A stretch of DNA of 64,000 nucleotides from Trematomus loennbergii (lineage: Eukaryota > Chordata > Actinopteri > Perciformes > Nototheniidae): contig JAAOOA010000002.1 of NCBI GenBank assembly GCA_012861695.1, positions 21,354,303-21,418,302 on the forward strand, written 5' to 3'. The notes below the pieces were generated by a model, which was given only the letters and a program-made list of their open reading frames with translations, had not been told where the DNA came from and did no database searches. Shown piece after piece: positions 17,084-29,565 of this stretch. The translations under genes were made by a program, and so were the position numbers. Each line of letters opens with the position of its first letter. Positions within the stretch are counted from its first letter, which is position 1.

Positions 17084-18849
17084 TCAAACTATAGACAACT
17101 GCTTCACCGTCACTGACCCCTGCAGGTCCGGGGCCCGGTCCCTCTGCCTGCGGTTTTTGAACCAGTTGCTGACCTGGGTGGTGGTCAGGCCGGTGGCCGC
17201 TGCCAGCTGCCGCTTCTCCCGGGTAGAGGGATAGGGTTTATAGCGGTACCACTGACGGAGTATACCCCGTGATTTCTCCTGTAAGTATGTTAAACAAATA
17301 AAGTGAAGCCTGGACATATTTAATAATAATAAAACAATAACATATTTCAAACACAAAGACATACAAACAATTGGGATGGCTCTTTTAAAACCAGAGATCA
17401 GCCCAGCTAGGTAGTGTTGTGTCTCGTAAAATCTGTTATGTTCATGTATTTAGTTCAGTCTTGTATCCTGTTTTATTTTGTAGTAACCTTTCCTTCTTGT
17501 TGCAGATTACCTCACTTCAGTGTTTTCCCTCCACTGTGGAGTGGACTCCGCCCTAATTGTCTGCAACTGTGCCTCCTTAGCCTGCCTTAGATTCTGTCCC
17601 CCTTGTCTTGTTGCCAGTTCATTTCGTCCCATGTGCCAGACAGCCAGTGTGAAGTCCATGTCTTTCTGCTAAGAGCTAAGAACCGAGTTTTGGCATTTAT
17701 TTTATCCTTTGCATTTTTGGAACTACTTTGTTAACCTTTTCCTCGTAAGAGTGTTTTTTGTTACCTTACCCTGTTACCTATACGGAGAGCTCATGGTGCC
17801 ATTTTTTCAGTAAAGACTTTTTTTTGTAGAGTCGTGCTTTTGGGTTCATACTGGTTTGCCTAGCCGTGACAGGTAGACTACATCTGAAGTTTAGATGTTA
17901 GCAAATGTAGCCTATCACTTAAACACTAAAGAAAACCTTTTTAAATGACATGACTTTCTAAGTTTTCCATTCAACACTTGCTCATGAAAATGTGTTTAGT
18001 AAAGTTGAATGGTTGCCAGTTAAACATGTTTCACGTTGGACCTTTTAACCATTTTAACCACCGTACAGTAACTTCCCTATACTTTAGAGTTAGTCAGATT
18101 GGTGCTCAGATAAAGGTAAAATAGCTCCACTAAAGTATGAAAACACATTACAGTTTAAGTCCTGCAAAAGTGAAGTATCACCACTAAATATATTTTAATT
18201 AACAAAATGTCTCTGTCTATAAACAATATTATTTTTATAAGCTACTTATAGTTAGTTGGATGATATGGAGCATACTTTAGGTATAAGTACTGCAAAACTG
18301 TGCTGACAGTAGGCACAGTACTGGAGTAAATAAGTTACCTATCTAAACTGTTGTTAGTTTCACAGCTAGTCAGAATTCATTAATGTGTCTTACAATGTAG
18401 CACCAGTAGAAAGCTAAATTAAAAGTTGGGGCACACATGAAGAATACCTTAAAACAGTAGCTGGTCTCCTCTCCGTCCCAGATGGTGTGTGGTAGAGGGA
18501 ACTTCCTCCTGACGCGATACTTCCCCACTGCCCCCAGGGGTCGGCCCCTCTGCCTCTCGGCCTCCATGTAGTGGGCTCTGAGCCAGAGCTGCTGCAGGAG
18601 CGCGTGGCTGCATGGGGAAAAGGGGAAGCCCTCCAGCAGGGTGTAGAGGTCAGTGAAGCGGCCCTGGTGAAACGCCACTGCAGCTTTAGCCTTCAGCACA
18701 CTCTCCAGCTCCCCAGGGCAGAAGGAGGAGAATGAGGAGGAGAGGGAAGGAGGAGGAAGAGTACGAAGAAAGCCAGCAAGACGATCCATGCAACCGCTCT
18801 GCAGGAGGACCTCGCACACACATGCAACCTGCTCTGCTGTGAAAATCAT
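17084..18849 (-). CDS. six9: Six1/2-subfamily homeobox protein, probable six9
   Basis: Exon 1 (18849-18448) encodes a SIX domain starting [19 protein letters not shown] and ending with [19 protein letters not shown] and [10 protein letters not shown]. Exon 2 (17278-17084) encodes the homeodomain [19 protein letters not shown] to [17 protein letters not shown] and stops after KQLSIV. SIX factors bind DNA with EYA co-activators in placode, muscle and sensory development. The homeodomain is closer to SIX1/2 ([30 protein letters not shown]) than to SIX4/5. Linkage to six5 fits a third ohnologue of the SIX1-SIX4 pair, named six9 in fish; the symbol is inferred from subfamily and linkage. At 198 residues it lacks most of the usual ~100-residue C-terminal region. 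The SIX domain carries a Ser/Pro-rich insert ([15 protein letters not shown]). The upstream in-frame ATG at 18960 is less likely because it adds no family residues. Confidence 0.75.
17279..18447 (-). other. six9 intron 1 with retroelement-like stretch
   Basis: The intron lies exactly between the SIX domain and homeodomain. The stretch ~17420-17873, ending GTGCTTTTGGGTTCATACTG and CCGTGACAGG on the plus strand, has the look of a fish retroelement end, but I could not assign a family. Confidence 0.4.
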
Positions 18850-19274
18850 TGCAGTGGAAACTGGTCCCAAAAGTCTGTGAGTAGAACAAAAGGATGTGTG
18901 AGGATGTCTTCTAACAACCTCTAAAGTTCGTTGATGAAAGAGTGAATGTGTGTTTATCATTTCTCATCATGTCCCGGCAGAACCGAATCGCAGGAAACCC
19001 GAGATGATCCGGGCTGTAACAACAAACCATGCACTCCTCCTTCTCTTGAACAAACACAAGCATGCACAGCCTCACACACACTTTGGATTTGCTTTTGTTC
19101 TGGCATTCACCCACAGACTAGAGTGGTTCTGCGATGCAGACAAAACACTCATTTGAATAACATTTTCCTGCCAAATTAGAAGCAAAATCCTCAGACGAAT
19201 AGTTTAAGCCGACAATAATTCAGTTTCCAGCACACACACAATAATAAAAGCTGAACCTTTTTTTGTAAATGTAG
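18850..19274 (-). other. six9 upstream / six5 downstream spacer
   Basis: About 425 bp separate the six9 start from the six5 poly(A) signal, on the same strand. The six9 promoter must lie here or within the six5 3' UTR. No clear TATA or CCAAT box was recognised. Confidence 0.4.
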
Positions 19275-21314
19275 TTTATTACAATATAATGTAATATAAA
19301 AAATAGAATGCATTTTAATACAAAAACAAGAACCTTGAAAGCCTGACACAAAAATCCCTTTCACAACTATCATAACATGTTATCTTTGGTTATATCTGGA
19401 GTCATGTGTCATGTAGGAGACGATAAAAACATGCCCAGGCTACAAACAAACGGGTACAAATGTGCGTAAGCCCACAAAGGCTTCAATCTTTACAAACTTT
19501 GGTAATAAATGGCTCATAGCAAACGCAGGCTACCATATTTTACATATAAGACACAATTCCCTTTACCCCTAAATTTCAGTAAAATGCATAATAAAATTGA
19601 TTTGTCCAAGCCATTTGATAATCTACCTCAAAAGGTCACTGGGAACAAAATACCTTTACATTTATTAACAGGGTTGACCTAGTGTATTTAAAAATGTCCC
19701 TCAAATTGATTTCATACCTATAGTCTAAGATTGTAAAACCTCCATTGCACAACAATGTGGCCTTCCAAGGGCATTACTTCCTATCTGCATTTTTACAACA
19801 AGGAGTCACTTTCTTACTGATTGATACATGCTTTAAATAGATTAAAATGTACAAAAAATACATACAAAAACATACATATAGAAAATACAACACAAAGGGC
19901 CTTATTGTAACTAGATGAGACACTGAAGTGAATTCTGTGTACCATAATTGGCCAAAGAGTTTGGCCGCTACCTGTGTTATTATGAAAGTGGAAAGCTGTA
20001 TAATACGATGATTAGCGTATTTATCAGTATCGAGGTGTGGTATTAAAGTCCATTTAAGAGGATAATATTTTGATTTTTAAAAAGGGCATTTCAGAACATA
20101 ATGAGTCCAGCCACTGTCATAACAACACAGCAGCGCAGCGTAAACATGGTGTGAATGAAAGGTGCAAAATATACAAATAGAGGAGATCGAGCTATGAGAC
20201 CAAAACTGTCACATTGACTCTCACTGGAGATCAGACACTTGTGTGGATATTCAAAAAAAGTCATAAAGTGAATCCCATAATTTGGTCGGGTGTATAGCAC
20301 TTAAAAAACTGTTATATGTCAAAACGTATCTTTTCAAAAACATCAAACCTGTAAGTTATCAAATAAGGCACTTATCAATATCAACTAGCTGAATTTGGAT
20401 GCATTTAAGGGATCACAGCAAATCTTTAGTGTCATGCTTCCTTTCAAAACATTATTCAAAAAGCTTTCATCTGAGTGTACTGGCTTTCAACTGAGCCATT
20501 ATGGTACATACAATCTGATAAAAAAACTAAACATGCATTGCATAGAGCATAGACCCTTTTATTTTCCATGTTATTGCTTTACTAATGGAGGGCATTCTCA
20601 CTGAAAAACTGCAGAACATGATTTAAAACAGATTTGACTGATAAAATGCAGTTAGACAGCATGTTTCAGCCCGGACTCAGTAACTTGTAATATAAAATAC
20701 TGCTGTATAGCCCCATCGAAGCACAATGGTGGCACAAAAACATATTTAAGTTCCTTTTTGTGAGGAATATTCTATATTCCTGGAGTGTTGGAAGAATAAG
20801 CCCTGAATCTCTTTGTCAGATTGTCCATGTATAGTTGCTGTGTTGGATCCACAACAAACTACTTATACTGCCAGCAAAATCCATCTTTTCCAAGTACAGC
20901 TGAACTCTGAGTGTGAAGAAGAGCTGAGAAAAAAGGCTAAGCCGCAACGCCTTGCATAAAATTGTCTTTTCGTTTTTAACACCAGGACGTGTACCTGGGC
21001 ACGCAGACTAACATGTATATGTTCTTTTGTCTGCGTCTGATAACAGATAAGGCACATGTGGATTGTTGTAAAAATAATCGAGACGCACGAGAACATTCCA
21101 TATCTGCCCATCGAGGAAGTAGAGCTGCAGAGGATTAATCTCAAAAGTGCCAGCTAAGTCCATGTTGGTATCAGGCCCCTGTGAGAGCGTCATCGCGGTA
21201 CCGTCAGTACCTGAACATTTTAAGATAACATTTGGCATATTCTTCTATCTGCTGTATGTTTTATAGTTTTTGTTCTTTTTGAGACACTGGGTGGCGACCA
21301 GCAGAGTAAACTGA
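19275..21314 (-). other. six5 3' UTR (inferred)
   Basis: About 2 kb of AT-rich sequence between the six5 stop and a minus-strand AATAAA at 19280-19275. Short open frames here look random. The length is inferred from the signal only. Confidence 0.45.
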
Positions 21315-24300
21315 CTACAAGCCCAGGTCATCATCCACAGGGACGGACTGCAGCTGAGTGAGTATCTTGGTGTCCCCGTCCATCTCCTCTGGATCCCCCA
21401 GAGCAGAGCTGGTTTCCACATCCTGCTCCGACGAGGGGCTTCCCAGGAGCAGCGACTCTCCTCCAGGAAGCCCCAACAGAGCCGGGTCTACATGTAGGTC
21501 CCCCTTTCCGCGGACATCAAACAGAGTTAAACTAGCTGACGTGGAGAGGGGCATGGGGCTCCAGGCGGGCTGGGACAGCTGGATGTTGGGTGTCCCCCCA
21601 CTGTACATGGGACTGAGGGTAAGCATACTCTCTGGAGTGAGAGTGTTTGGAGCTGTAGAGTGACTGTATGATCTAAAGCCGGGATGGAGGGTGTCCCCAT
21701 CTCTGGAGCACAGTACGGTGGAGAAGAGTTGATGAAGTTTAGGGTGGATGATGTAAAGTGGGTCGGGCCTGAGGTGGAAGAGACTACATGAGGGGTGGAG
21801 GGGGTGAGAAGTTGACTCAGGCCATTTGCATAGATGGGTGACGCCTCCGGGACCGTTTCAGTGGCAGGCTGGTGAGCTGGATGCCGGCTGGGATGGTCAG
21901 GATCAGTTTGCCTTCGTGGACACTCAGGTAAGGGCTCCCACCGAGCAGAAGGTTACCTGTGGTGGTGAGGAAGGATGAAATGACAGCAATAAGGACAGAG
22001 TAACAACATCCAAAAAAGCAACGCATCAGTTAAGCACCTTAGGAAATATTCTGTAAGTCTTGGTTATTTATCATTCATACTGTTTTGGGTCAGAAGATAT
22101 TTTTCAGATTGTTTCCTGAGTGCATTATCTTACAGTCATATAGATAAAATAGCCCATTGTTTTTAAACATACTCTATACATCATGCCACAATTTGAGAAT
22201 ACTTTAGTTCGATTAGTTAGCTGTTTTGTAATGGTTGATTCAGCAGTGGTTATTCCATTATTCAACTGTTTTATCTCCAAATCTCATATTCAGTTTTATA
22301 TCAATCTGTCAGAAAGACATAAAATCCTAAAAGCAGGGATTTATTTTCTTCCAATGTTGATTAGACTTTTTTCAAAAAACTGTTAAAATAAATAAATCGC
22401 TGAGTCATTTTTGTAGTTTGGCTAACTGTTATGTGCTCTGTTGCTACATGTATTAATGAATTCAGTGTACCTGGAGCAGCAGAGGGCAGCTGAATGATCC
22501 CAGAGTTGAGGAGCTGCACACCCGGGGCCATGCTGGTTTGGTGACCCACATTCTGTAGGGGCCTCAGCTGGTTTATCCTAAGAGGCCCCTGAGCGACCCC
22601 TCCATGAGCTGAGGTCAGGATCTGTAAGGGCAGTCCAGCAGAGGGGATGGACAGAGAAGGACTGGCAGGAACCACTTGGGGGAAAGAGATGGAGGAGGAA
22701 GTTTGAATGGGGAGACGGGGATCAGCTGAGGCATGGAGAGGGGGACTAACTGTGCTGCTGTGGAGACTTTGGGCACTACTTGTGTCGGGGAAGAAATGGA
22801 TATAAGCTGTGGGACCTGGATTTTGCTCATAGAGGAGTTTGTGCTTTGTTGGAGCTGATTGTTAAGCTGTGAGATAGAGACTATAGTGGTGGCACCTTCA
22901 GGCAGAGTACTTAAAGCATCCTGTTGCAGTCTGGTGCTAGTGTTCACTGTGTGGTTTAGGAACTGAGAAGCTGATGAGGTGAGGGAGGAAACTGGGACTA
23001 ACTGAGGGCATTGGGACACTGTGGCTCCTGAAGAGTGCTGCACCAGCTGGGACACTGGGATACCCTGGATGGAAGGCACGACCTGGGGCAGAGAGAAGAC
23101 CTGAGGGGAGGAGCTGCTGCTGGAAACCAAAGAGCTAGAAGGGTTTAAGTGGGAGCCAGCGGAGGTAAAAACAACATACTCCCCATGCTGACTGGAGAAC
23201 GGCAGGGCAGAACTGGAGATCACCATGCTTGCGGACGACATGGAGACCGGGAGAGACTCGTGGCGCTGGGGATTTGTGCTAAGACTAGTGAGGGGAGACT
23301 GGTGGGGAGGACAGAGTTGGTGAGGAAGGAGATAAAGATGAAGAAGAGGAAGATACTGTCTGGATGCTGCCCTCTGATTCAGGGACGCTGATGAAATTCA
23401 TTGCATTGCCGCTGTCTGTTTTGGTTTGCAGGGGAAGAGAGATGACGGAGACCGGTGAGGTGTTAGTGCTAAGAAGACTGCACTGCTTGGCCTCCATGGA
23501 CAAAACCTCCTGCGGTGTGATGGAAACGGCTTGCTGCTGATGCAGACTAGTTTTGGTTATTACCTGAGCCCCGTTCAGAATCAAAGGAGAGTTGGATCCA
23601 ACAGGACTCAGTGTGACTGTCTGGCAATCGCCCAAGCTTAGCCCGTTAATTATGACACCAGCACCAGTACTGGAGAGGATGGAATTTCCATTAAGTAGTA
23701 ACGGCTGAGAGGCTGTGAGGAAGCCACCGGACCCGTTGAGGAAGAGCTGGCCTCCGGCGCTGCAGGGGACGGCAGAGAGAGAGATGATGGAGGCCGTGGA
23801 ACTGGAAACCTCCTCTGGTTTGTCAGGGCCGTCGTCCATGGGGCTCCCCTCGTCGTCGGTGCTGTGGTTCCCATCAGATTCACTGGAACGGAGGAGAAAC
23901 AAATGGGTCAAATTAAAGAGAAATGTCTGAGGCAACTGAGAGGGTTGGGCAACAGGATTTAGTCAAGTGCACAGCTTGAACACACAAACACTTAATAATC
24001 CATTTATTGCATTTGTACTGTTCTGATCCCTTTAATGAGTTCATCTTATTACATAAGTAATCTATGTTTTAAAACCCTAATTTCTGTTCAGGGAACTCAT
24101 TTCACTCACAGGTTTTAATGGATTATGCATTGTTAGACCTGTATTATTTAAATATGTGTATAAGAGAAAAGGCAGAGATGCTTGTACTGAACTATAGCTC
24201 CTAAACTCCATCAGACTGAAAACATTTTAACAATACAACATCAGTATCAGGCCTCATCTTGCATCATGACATCTGGTTGTACAACTCTACTTTTGAATGT

Positions 24301-26274
24301 ATTTACAGCGATGGTAGACCAACAGATTAGAGTTTGAAATTGTCGTGAGAGTATTGAAATTTACATTACTGTGAAAAACATTTGAAGTGTGCCTTATGTT
24401 TATCAGTCATATTGAAATACTGACTAAAAATGTTACTCACTCAAAAGTTGTCCTTATTCCAACTTTTACACATTTAAACTTTTCAAATATCCCTCTCTTC
24501 TGATGAATTAACCAATCAATACATTATCAGCTTCTTAAAAGATGATTACATGTTCATGACTACAGTAGGTCCATTATTTGTCTGCAACTGATTTAAAAAT
24601 ATTGGCTTTCTAAACACCCCTTAGTTGAATTGCAAAATATTGGGAAAGTACACCAAAAATGCATTCAAACTAGGGACAAAACTTGTATTGTGTGTTGCAG
24701 TGTACTTTAATGTGCACATTGCTTGTATGTGCAATATACAACAAACCAAATTCTGGTTCTGGTTAAAGAATAACTTTTTCAGTTGTTAGCTTGCTCACAC
24801 TGGCGTATAGTATTCTGTATTTGTATGGATCCAACTCAACCTTTTCTGGTCATTTTTTATCTTATCTTATCTACAAAACTGACCATACTCTGTGGTGGAT
24901 CCGGGAGATTCCTAACAACTATTTTAACCGAGTGTTTACTTGGTTTGTGTGGTCAACCATACAGATTGTGTGCCAGACCACTAAGCCTGTGATAAGATAA
25001 GTATGCTGTATTTCTCCTCACGATTTACCATCTCCCCTGCTTTGTGAATAAGTAGCAGTCAAACTGATATTTCCCCCAGCCTACATAGCACCCCCCACAT
25101 TCACTGGTTAAAGCCTTTACTCTCACCCCGTCACCCTACAGGCCCTATGCAGCGGTGCAGGATTTCAGGAAACTTGAGCCATGATGGGCGCCTGGATCTC
25201 ACATTTCATAACAAAGCAACATGCTCCTGGTCTCGGACCTGTGTGGCTTTACTGCTGTCAAAAGTCAGCTCCCCCGGCCATTATCTTACTTCATGCATTT
25301 TATAAAAGTTCTTTTTACTGACGTTTGAGGTTTACATGTTCTTTCTACTCTGCCCTGTGTAGGCCTGCATGTCTTTGTTTACTATGAAGGTTTGGTCTGG
25401 TGCGTTCAGTAACTGTTTTGAGTGATTGTTAATCTCTAAAAACACAACACAAAGCAACCAGCCGCTCTCAAAAAAAGAAAAGGGAATGTCAGCTGTCTAC
25501 TGGATAATGACTTTTGAATTACTCCCTCGGTTGAGACTAGACACATGGGTTAAAATTGTTTCCAGTGCTGTTGGGTTATCTAAACTTGCCTTTTGCTGTG
25601 TGTCCCGGACGGGGTCCTGTCCCTCTGCCTGCGGTTCTTGAACCAGTTGCTGACCTGGGTGAGGGACAGTCCGGTTACTTTGGCCAGGTTTTTCTTCTCG
25701 TCCGGAGTGGGGTACCTGTTGCTCTTATAGCACTCTTTCAGGGAATTTCTGGACTTTTCTTTAAAGCAGTACACGGTCTCCTCTCCGTCCCAGATGGTTT
25801 TGGGAAGGGGAACTTCTTCCTGAGCCGGTACTTGTCCACTGCACCCAGGCTGCGGCCCCGCGACCTCTCCGCCTCCTTGTAGCGGGCTTTCAGGTACAGG
25901 TCCTGCAGGAACCCATGGTTAGACGGGTGGAAGGCGTAGCTATCCAGGATGGCGTACAGCTCCTTGAATTCGTCCCGATGGAAAGCCACCAGTGCCTGGG
26001 CCTTCAGCATGGTCTCGTTGCCACGTAGCAGCTCGGACGAAGGAGGTATGGTGGAAAGAAATCTCCACAGGCGATCCACATTGCCCGCCTGCAGGAGGGC
26101 CTCGCACAGACATGATACTTGGTCAGTGGAAAAACTCAAAGACGAGTTTTGGAAACTTTGGAGCAATTGTTCCGAAATGTGCACCGGATCTTTATCTTCT
26201 TTGAACTCCGTGGCCGTCGGTTCCTCTGGGCTGTTCTCGGATTGTTCTGTAGACTCCAAAGACAAGGAAGCCAT
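21315..26274 (-). CDS. six5: SIX homeobox 5
   Basis: Exon 1 (26274-25590) starts [13 protein letters not shown]. It encodes the SIX domain ([19 protein letters not shown] to [16 protein letters not shown]) and the homeodomain ([20 protein letters not shown] to [17 protein letters not shown]). Exon 2 (23882-22471) and exon 3 (21956-21315) encode a long Ser/Thr/Gln-rich activation region ending [16 protein letters not shown]. The product is a nuclear transcription factor with EYA partners; human SIX5 lies beside DMPK. Corrected length is about 913 residues. Intron 1 uses a GC donor (AAAAG|GCAAGT), which joins HSK to SESDGNHST in phase. The frame breaks at ~25797-25804 (before TIWDGEET), ~23290-23305, ~22704-22713, ~21858-21866 and ~21695-21698. 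Exon phases close only when these are corrected, so I read them as sequence errors. SIX4 is the alternative; 19q13 synteny favours SIX5. Confidence 0.88.
23883..25589 (-). other. six5 intron 1 (GC-AG)
   Basis: A 1.7-kb intron with donor GC at 25589-25588 in a strong context (AAAAG|GCAAGT) and acceptor TTCCAG ending at 23883. The interior is AT-rich with no recognised gene. Confidence 0.7.
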
Positions 26275-26515
26275 TTTTACTTTAACTTTTTTCCTCCAGT
26301 AGTTCCTCCTCCTCTCTCTCCCTCCCTCCCTCTGTAGCGAAGCACTCTCTCCCGGTCTCTGCCAAACCACGAACGTGCCTGCAAATTACAGCAGCCACGC
26401 CCCTTGTCTGTCTTTTGTTCAAAGTAACTTTATATTTGTCACTAATTAACATATTGCGGAACTTAAGACTGCAGTATGCTCGATAATAAACAAAACTACT
26501 AGACCTCCACCTCCT
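26275..26515 (-). promoter_or_regulatory. six5 5' UTR / proximal promoter
   Basis: A polypyrimidine/GA-rich stretch (plus strand CTCTCTCCCTCCCTCCCTCT) directly upstream of the start codon is followed by the transposon nest at 26516. The proximal promoter is therefore confined to about 240 bp unless regulatory DNA lies beyond or inside the nest. Confidence 0.4.
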
Positions 26516-27281
26516 TTAAAGGTGGGGTAGGTAAGTTTGAGAAACCGGCTCGAGAGACACTTTTTGTTATATTCCATGGAATGCTCTTAAAGGTGGGGTA
26601 GGTAATTTTGGAGAAACCAGCTCGAGTGCGCTAGAATTTGAAAATACACAACCGGAAAAAATCTGCCACTTCCTTATAGAGCCCCTCCTCCAACACACAC
26701 GAACGCGCACATGACCAATGAGGGCACGAGATAAGTTTGTGCACAGATGGAAAGCTGACAGGCAGGTAGGCCATCCAGTTATTTTAGCCGGGCCGGCTAA
26801 AATGATTGGTCGTGCTTTTTACAGTACTACGTCTTCCACAGATGACATTTTTGTATGGATTTTTTGTCAAAGCACTTAAGATATTCATTGCTATCGGGAT
26901 GTTAAGAGCATTCCATGGAATATAACAAAAAGTGTATCTCGAGCCGGTTTCTCAAACTTACCTACCCCACCTTCAGCGACGTGCAGTCAGTGGAGGCAGA
27001 GCCTCACCTGTCATACTCCAATGTAACGGAAAAACTAAATAGTAATAATAATAAAATGTCTCCACTGATCTGTGTTGTAAGTGTGATTTATGTATGATTC
27101 CAATCGCTTTTATAGTCAAAATCAGCAAATTTGCCGAGATCCGCTACGGGCGATGAGAAGTGAGGCAGGGACGAGCTCTGCCTCACATAAGCCCACAGTA
27201 ACTTGCTGGAGCGCGGGCACTAATTTAGCGCGGCCACTTATTTTGTGAGCGCGCTCAAGCCATTTACTGTGGGGTAAGGTG

Positions 27282-29339
27282 GAGTAGTATGAAGCTGCAG
27301 CCTCGGAGGCTGCTCTATTATACATCCAGGCTGCACTCTCAGGACCACACTCTCAGGACCCTAGTTGTTTTGCAACATCGCCACCTAGTGAGCAGGAGAC
27401 ATGAATATGAACGACAACGCAGAGAGTGTGAGTAGTGTGAAGTGCTTTTAAAGTTTTATTTGTTTAACATTAATAACAATTCCGGTGTCTTGAAATGAAG
27501 TGTGATTAGCTAACATTAACTATGATAGTCTTAAGGCAATACAAACAAACATCTGTTAGCTTATGATAGCTTCTAACAGTATTAAAGGCACTAAAAACAA
27601 TTATTTGTTAGCTATAGCTTTCGGCAAAAGCTAATGCTAATAGCATTAGCTTCATTAGCATATTTGATTATTTGTTTAATGAAACTGTAGCGTGATTTTG
27701 GCAAGCCCAACTAGGTGTCCTACATTAATTGTTGATTTAATCACTAATTACAGTAAGAGTGTGAGTAATGTGAATCATGTTGTTTGTTTAAAGTTAACAG
27801 CTAAATGTCATCTGTTAGCCTATGATGACTCGCTGCAAAACCAACTGTTAGCCTTTTTGTTTATTTGTTTAATGAAACCGTATGTTATGGTTATGTTATT
27901 TAGCAGAGGCTTTTATCCAAAGTGACTCACAAAAAACATAAAAGAACCATAATTAACATTAGATTATCAATACAAATAGTTACATAGTCAGTTACATTAC
28001 GTATTACATTTTTAACAGGGTAATTAGTCATCTGTAACCTACATTTAAAAAAAGTAAACTTCCCAACCCTGATCATTAATTATAGTCAGCTAATTAATTA
28101 AACTTCAAAGGATGACAAAAGCATGTCAATATGATCTGTCTGTCCGCTACATTAAATCAGCAGTAGCCTAATATAAGTTCTGTCTTCAGTGTAAATGCTT
28201 CTTTAATAGTCATTGTATTACTATTTGAATTCATTGTAAATAATCTTAACTGTGCTGACTGCCTGTTTACTGTTTATCAGACAGTCTCATCATTTTGACA
28301 TGTTTTGTAATATTGCATGAGGTGTTTTAGTCAGTTATTATGTCGGCCTATTCTGTAGGTTAGAATCTGTCGTGTCAGAATCTAACAATTAGGCCTAATT
28401 TATGTCTGTCTGTGAAAGTATTTCAAAATGTTCAGTTTGACCAATTAGGCTCTCTCTTTTTCAAGATGCATATTTCAATCCAAGGGGGCTTCCCGGGGTA
28501 CTGCAGCTGGAGCTGTTGTCTGGTGGTTGAGGGAACAGCAGACCCCGCCTCACCCCAGTGAAGAATCCACAGTGCCCAATAAATAAAAATGTATTCTGCA
28601 CTGAAATTCCTCTCGTCAAATTGCATGTTTATCTTTTGCAGCCTGGTGCATAAACACACTAACAGTTGTTTTTGAGTAATCTAGCACCTCTTCAAAGACA
28701 CATTTGATTTGATTTATTTCGAACGTGTAATACAATAAAAAAATATATATAATAATGAAATGAAACAAGAGAATTATGATACTGTAGAAACATAAGCAGT
28801 ATCAAATTGATTCAAAGGAGTTTACACTTATTTAACCCCACCCCTTCTCCCAAAAACTAAATTAACAGTTTTCTTTTAACAAAATATACATCTAAATGTA
28901 TGTCTACATACAATATACATTTACAATTATAAATAGATTATATCATTATTACTACATATATATATATATATATATATATTTAGTTGTATGTCAAATTTGA
29001 TAAGACAAATATAAAAGACTATCTTTTTACATCTGACATACAAAATACATTTGTTATTAAAAATCAAAAACATATTAACAACAACTTGTTGTTAATAATA
29101 ATAATAATGTAATTTCAGTAAGAAAAACATATTTTCATGCATTTTTAGATGGTTAATAACAAGCATTACAATGTCTAAAGAGACTCGCAGTGTATGAGAC
29201 TCAATACTCGCTGGTTGTACTTTTGCGGTCATCCAATCCGCTAGGTGGCGATGTTGCAAAACAACTAGGGTCCTGAGAGTGTGGTCCTGAGAGTGTGGTC
29301 CTGAGAGTGCAGCCTCCGAGGCTGCAGCTTCATACTATG
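27282..29339. mobile_element. Second hAT-like element with ~100-bp inverted termini
   Basis: GTAAGGTG is repeated at 27274-27281 and 29340-29347, an 8-bp target duplication. The termini AGTATGAAGCTGCAGCCTCG (left) and their complement (right) extend about 100 bp, through GCACTCTCAGGACCACACTC to TTGCAACATCGCCACCTAG. The right arm has one extra GTCCTGAGAGTG unit. The interior includes an AT tract at ~28958-28979 and no transposase. Confidence 0.8.
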
Positions 29340-29565
29340 GTAAGGTGAGGCACAGATGAGCTCTGCCTCACTTCAGAATGCGTCACCCCACAGAAACTGG
29401 CTGGAAAGCGGGCACTAAGCGCATGCCTGTTACCATCTCACTGTAGGTCACCAATGTAATGTTTGTAGATCCGTTTATTACATTTATCCTCGCCATCCAT
29501 AGTCTCTAAATAACTTATTTCACGTATATGATATTTAGGCTCGCTGGTCTCATCGTACAACGGCA

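Noticed and set aside
20863..21238. Minus-strand open frames as a gene between six9 and six5
   Set aside because: They have no splice context or recognisable domain and lie in the inferred six5 3' UTR.
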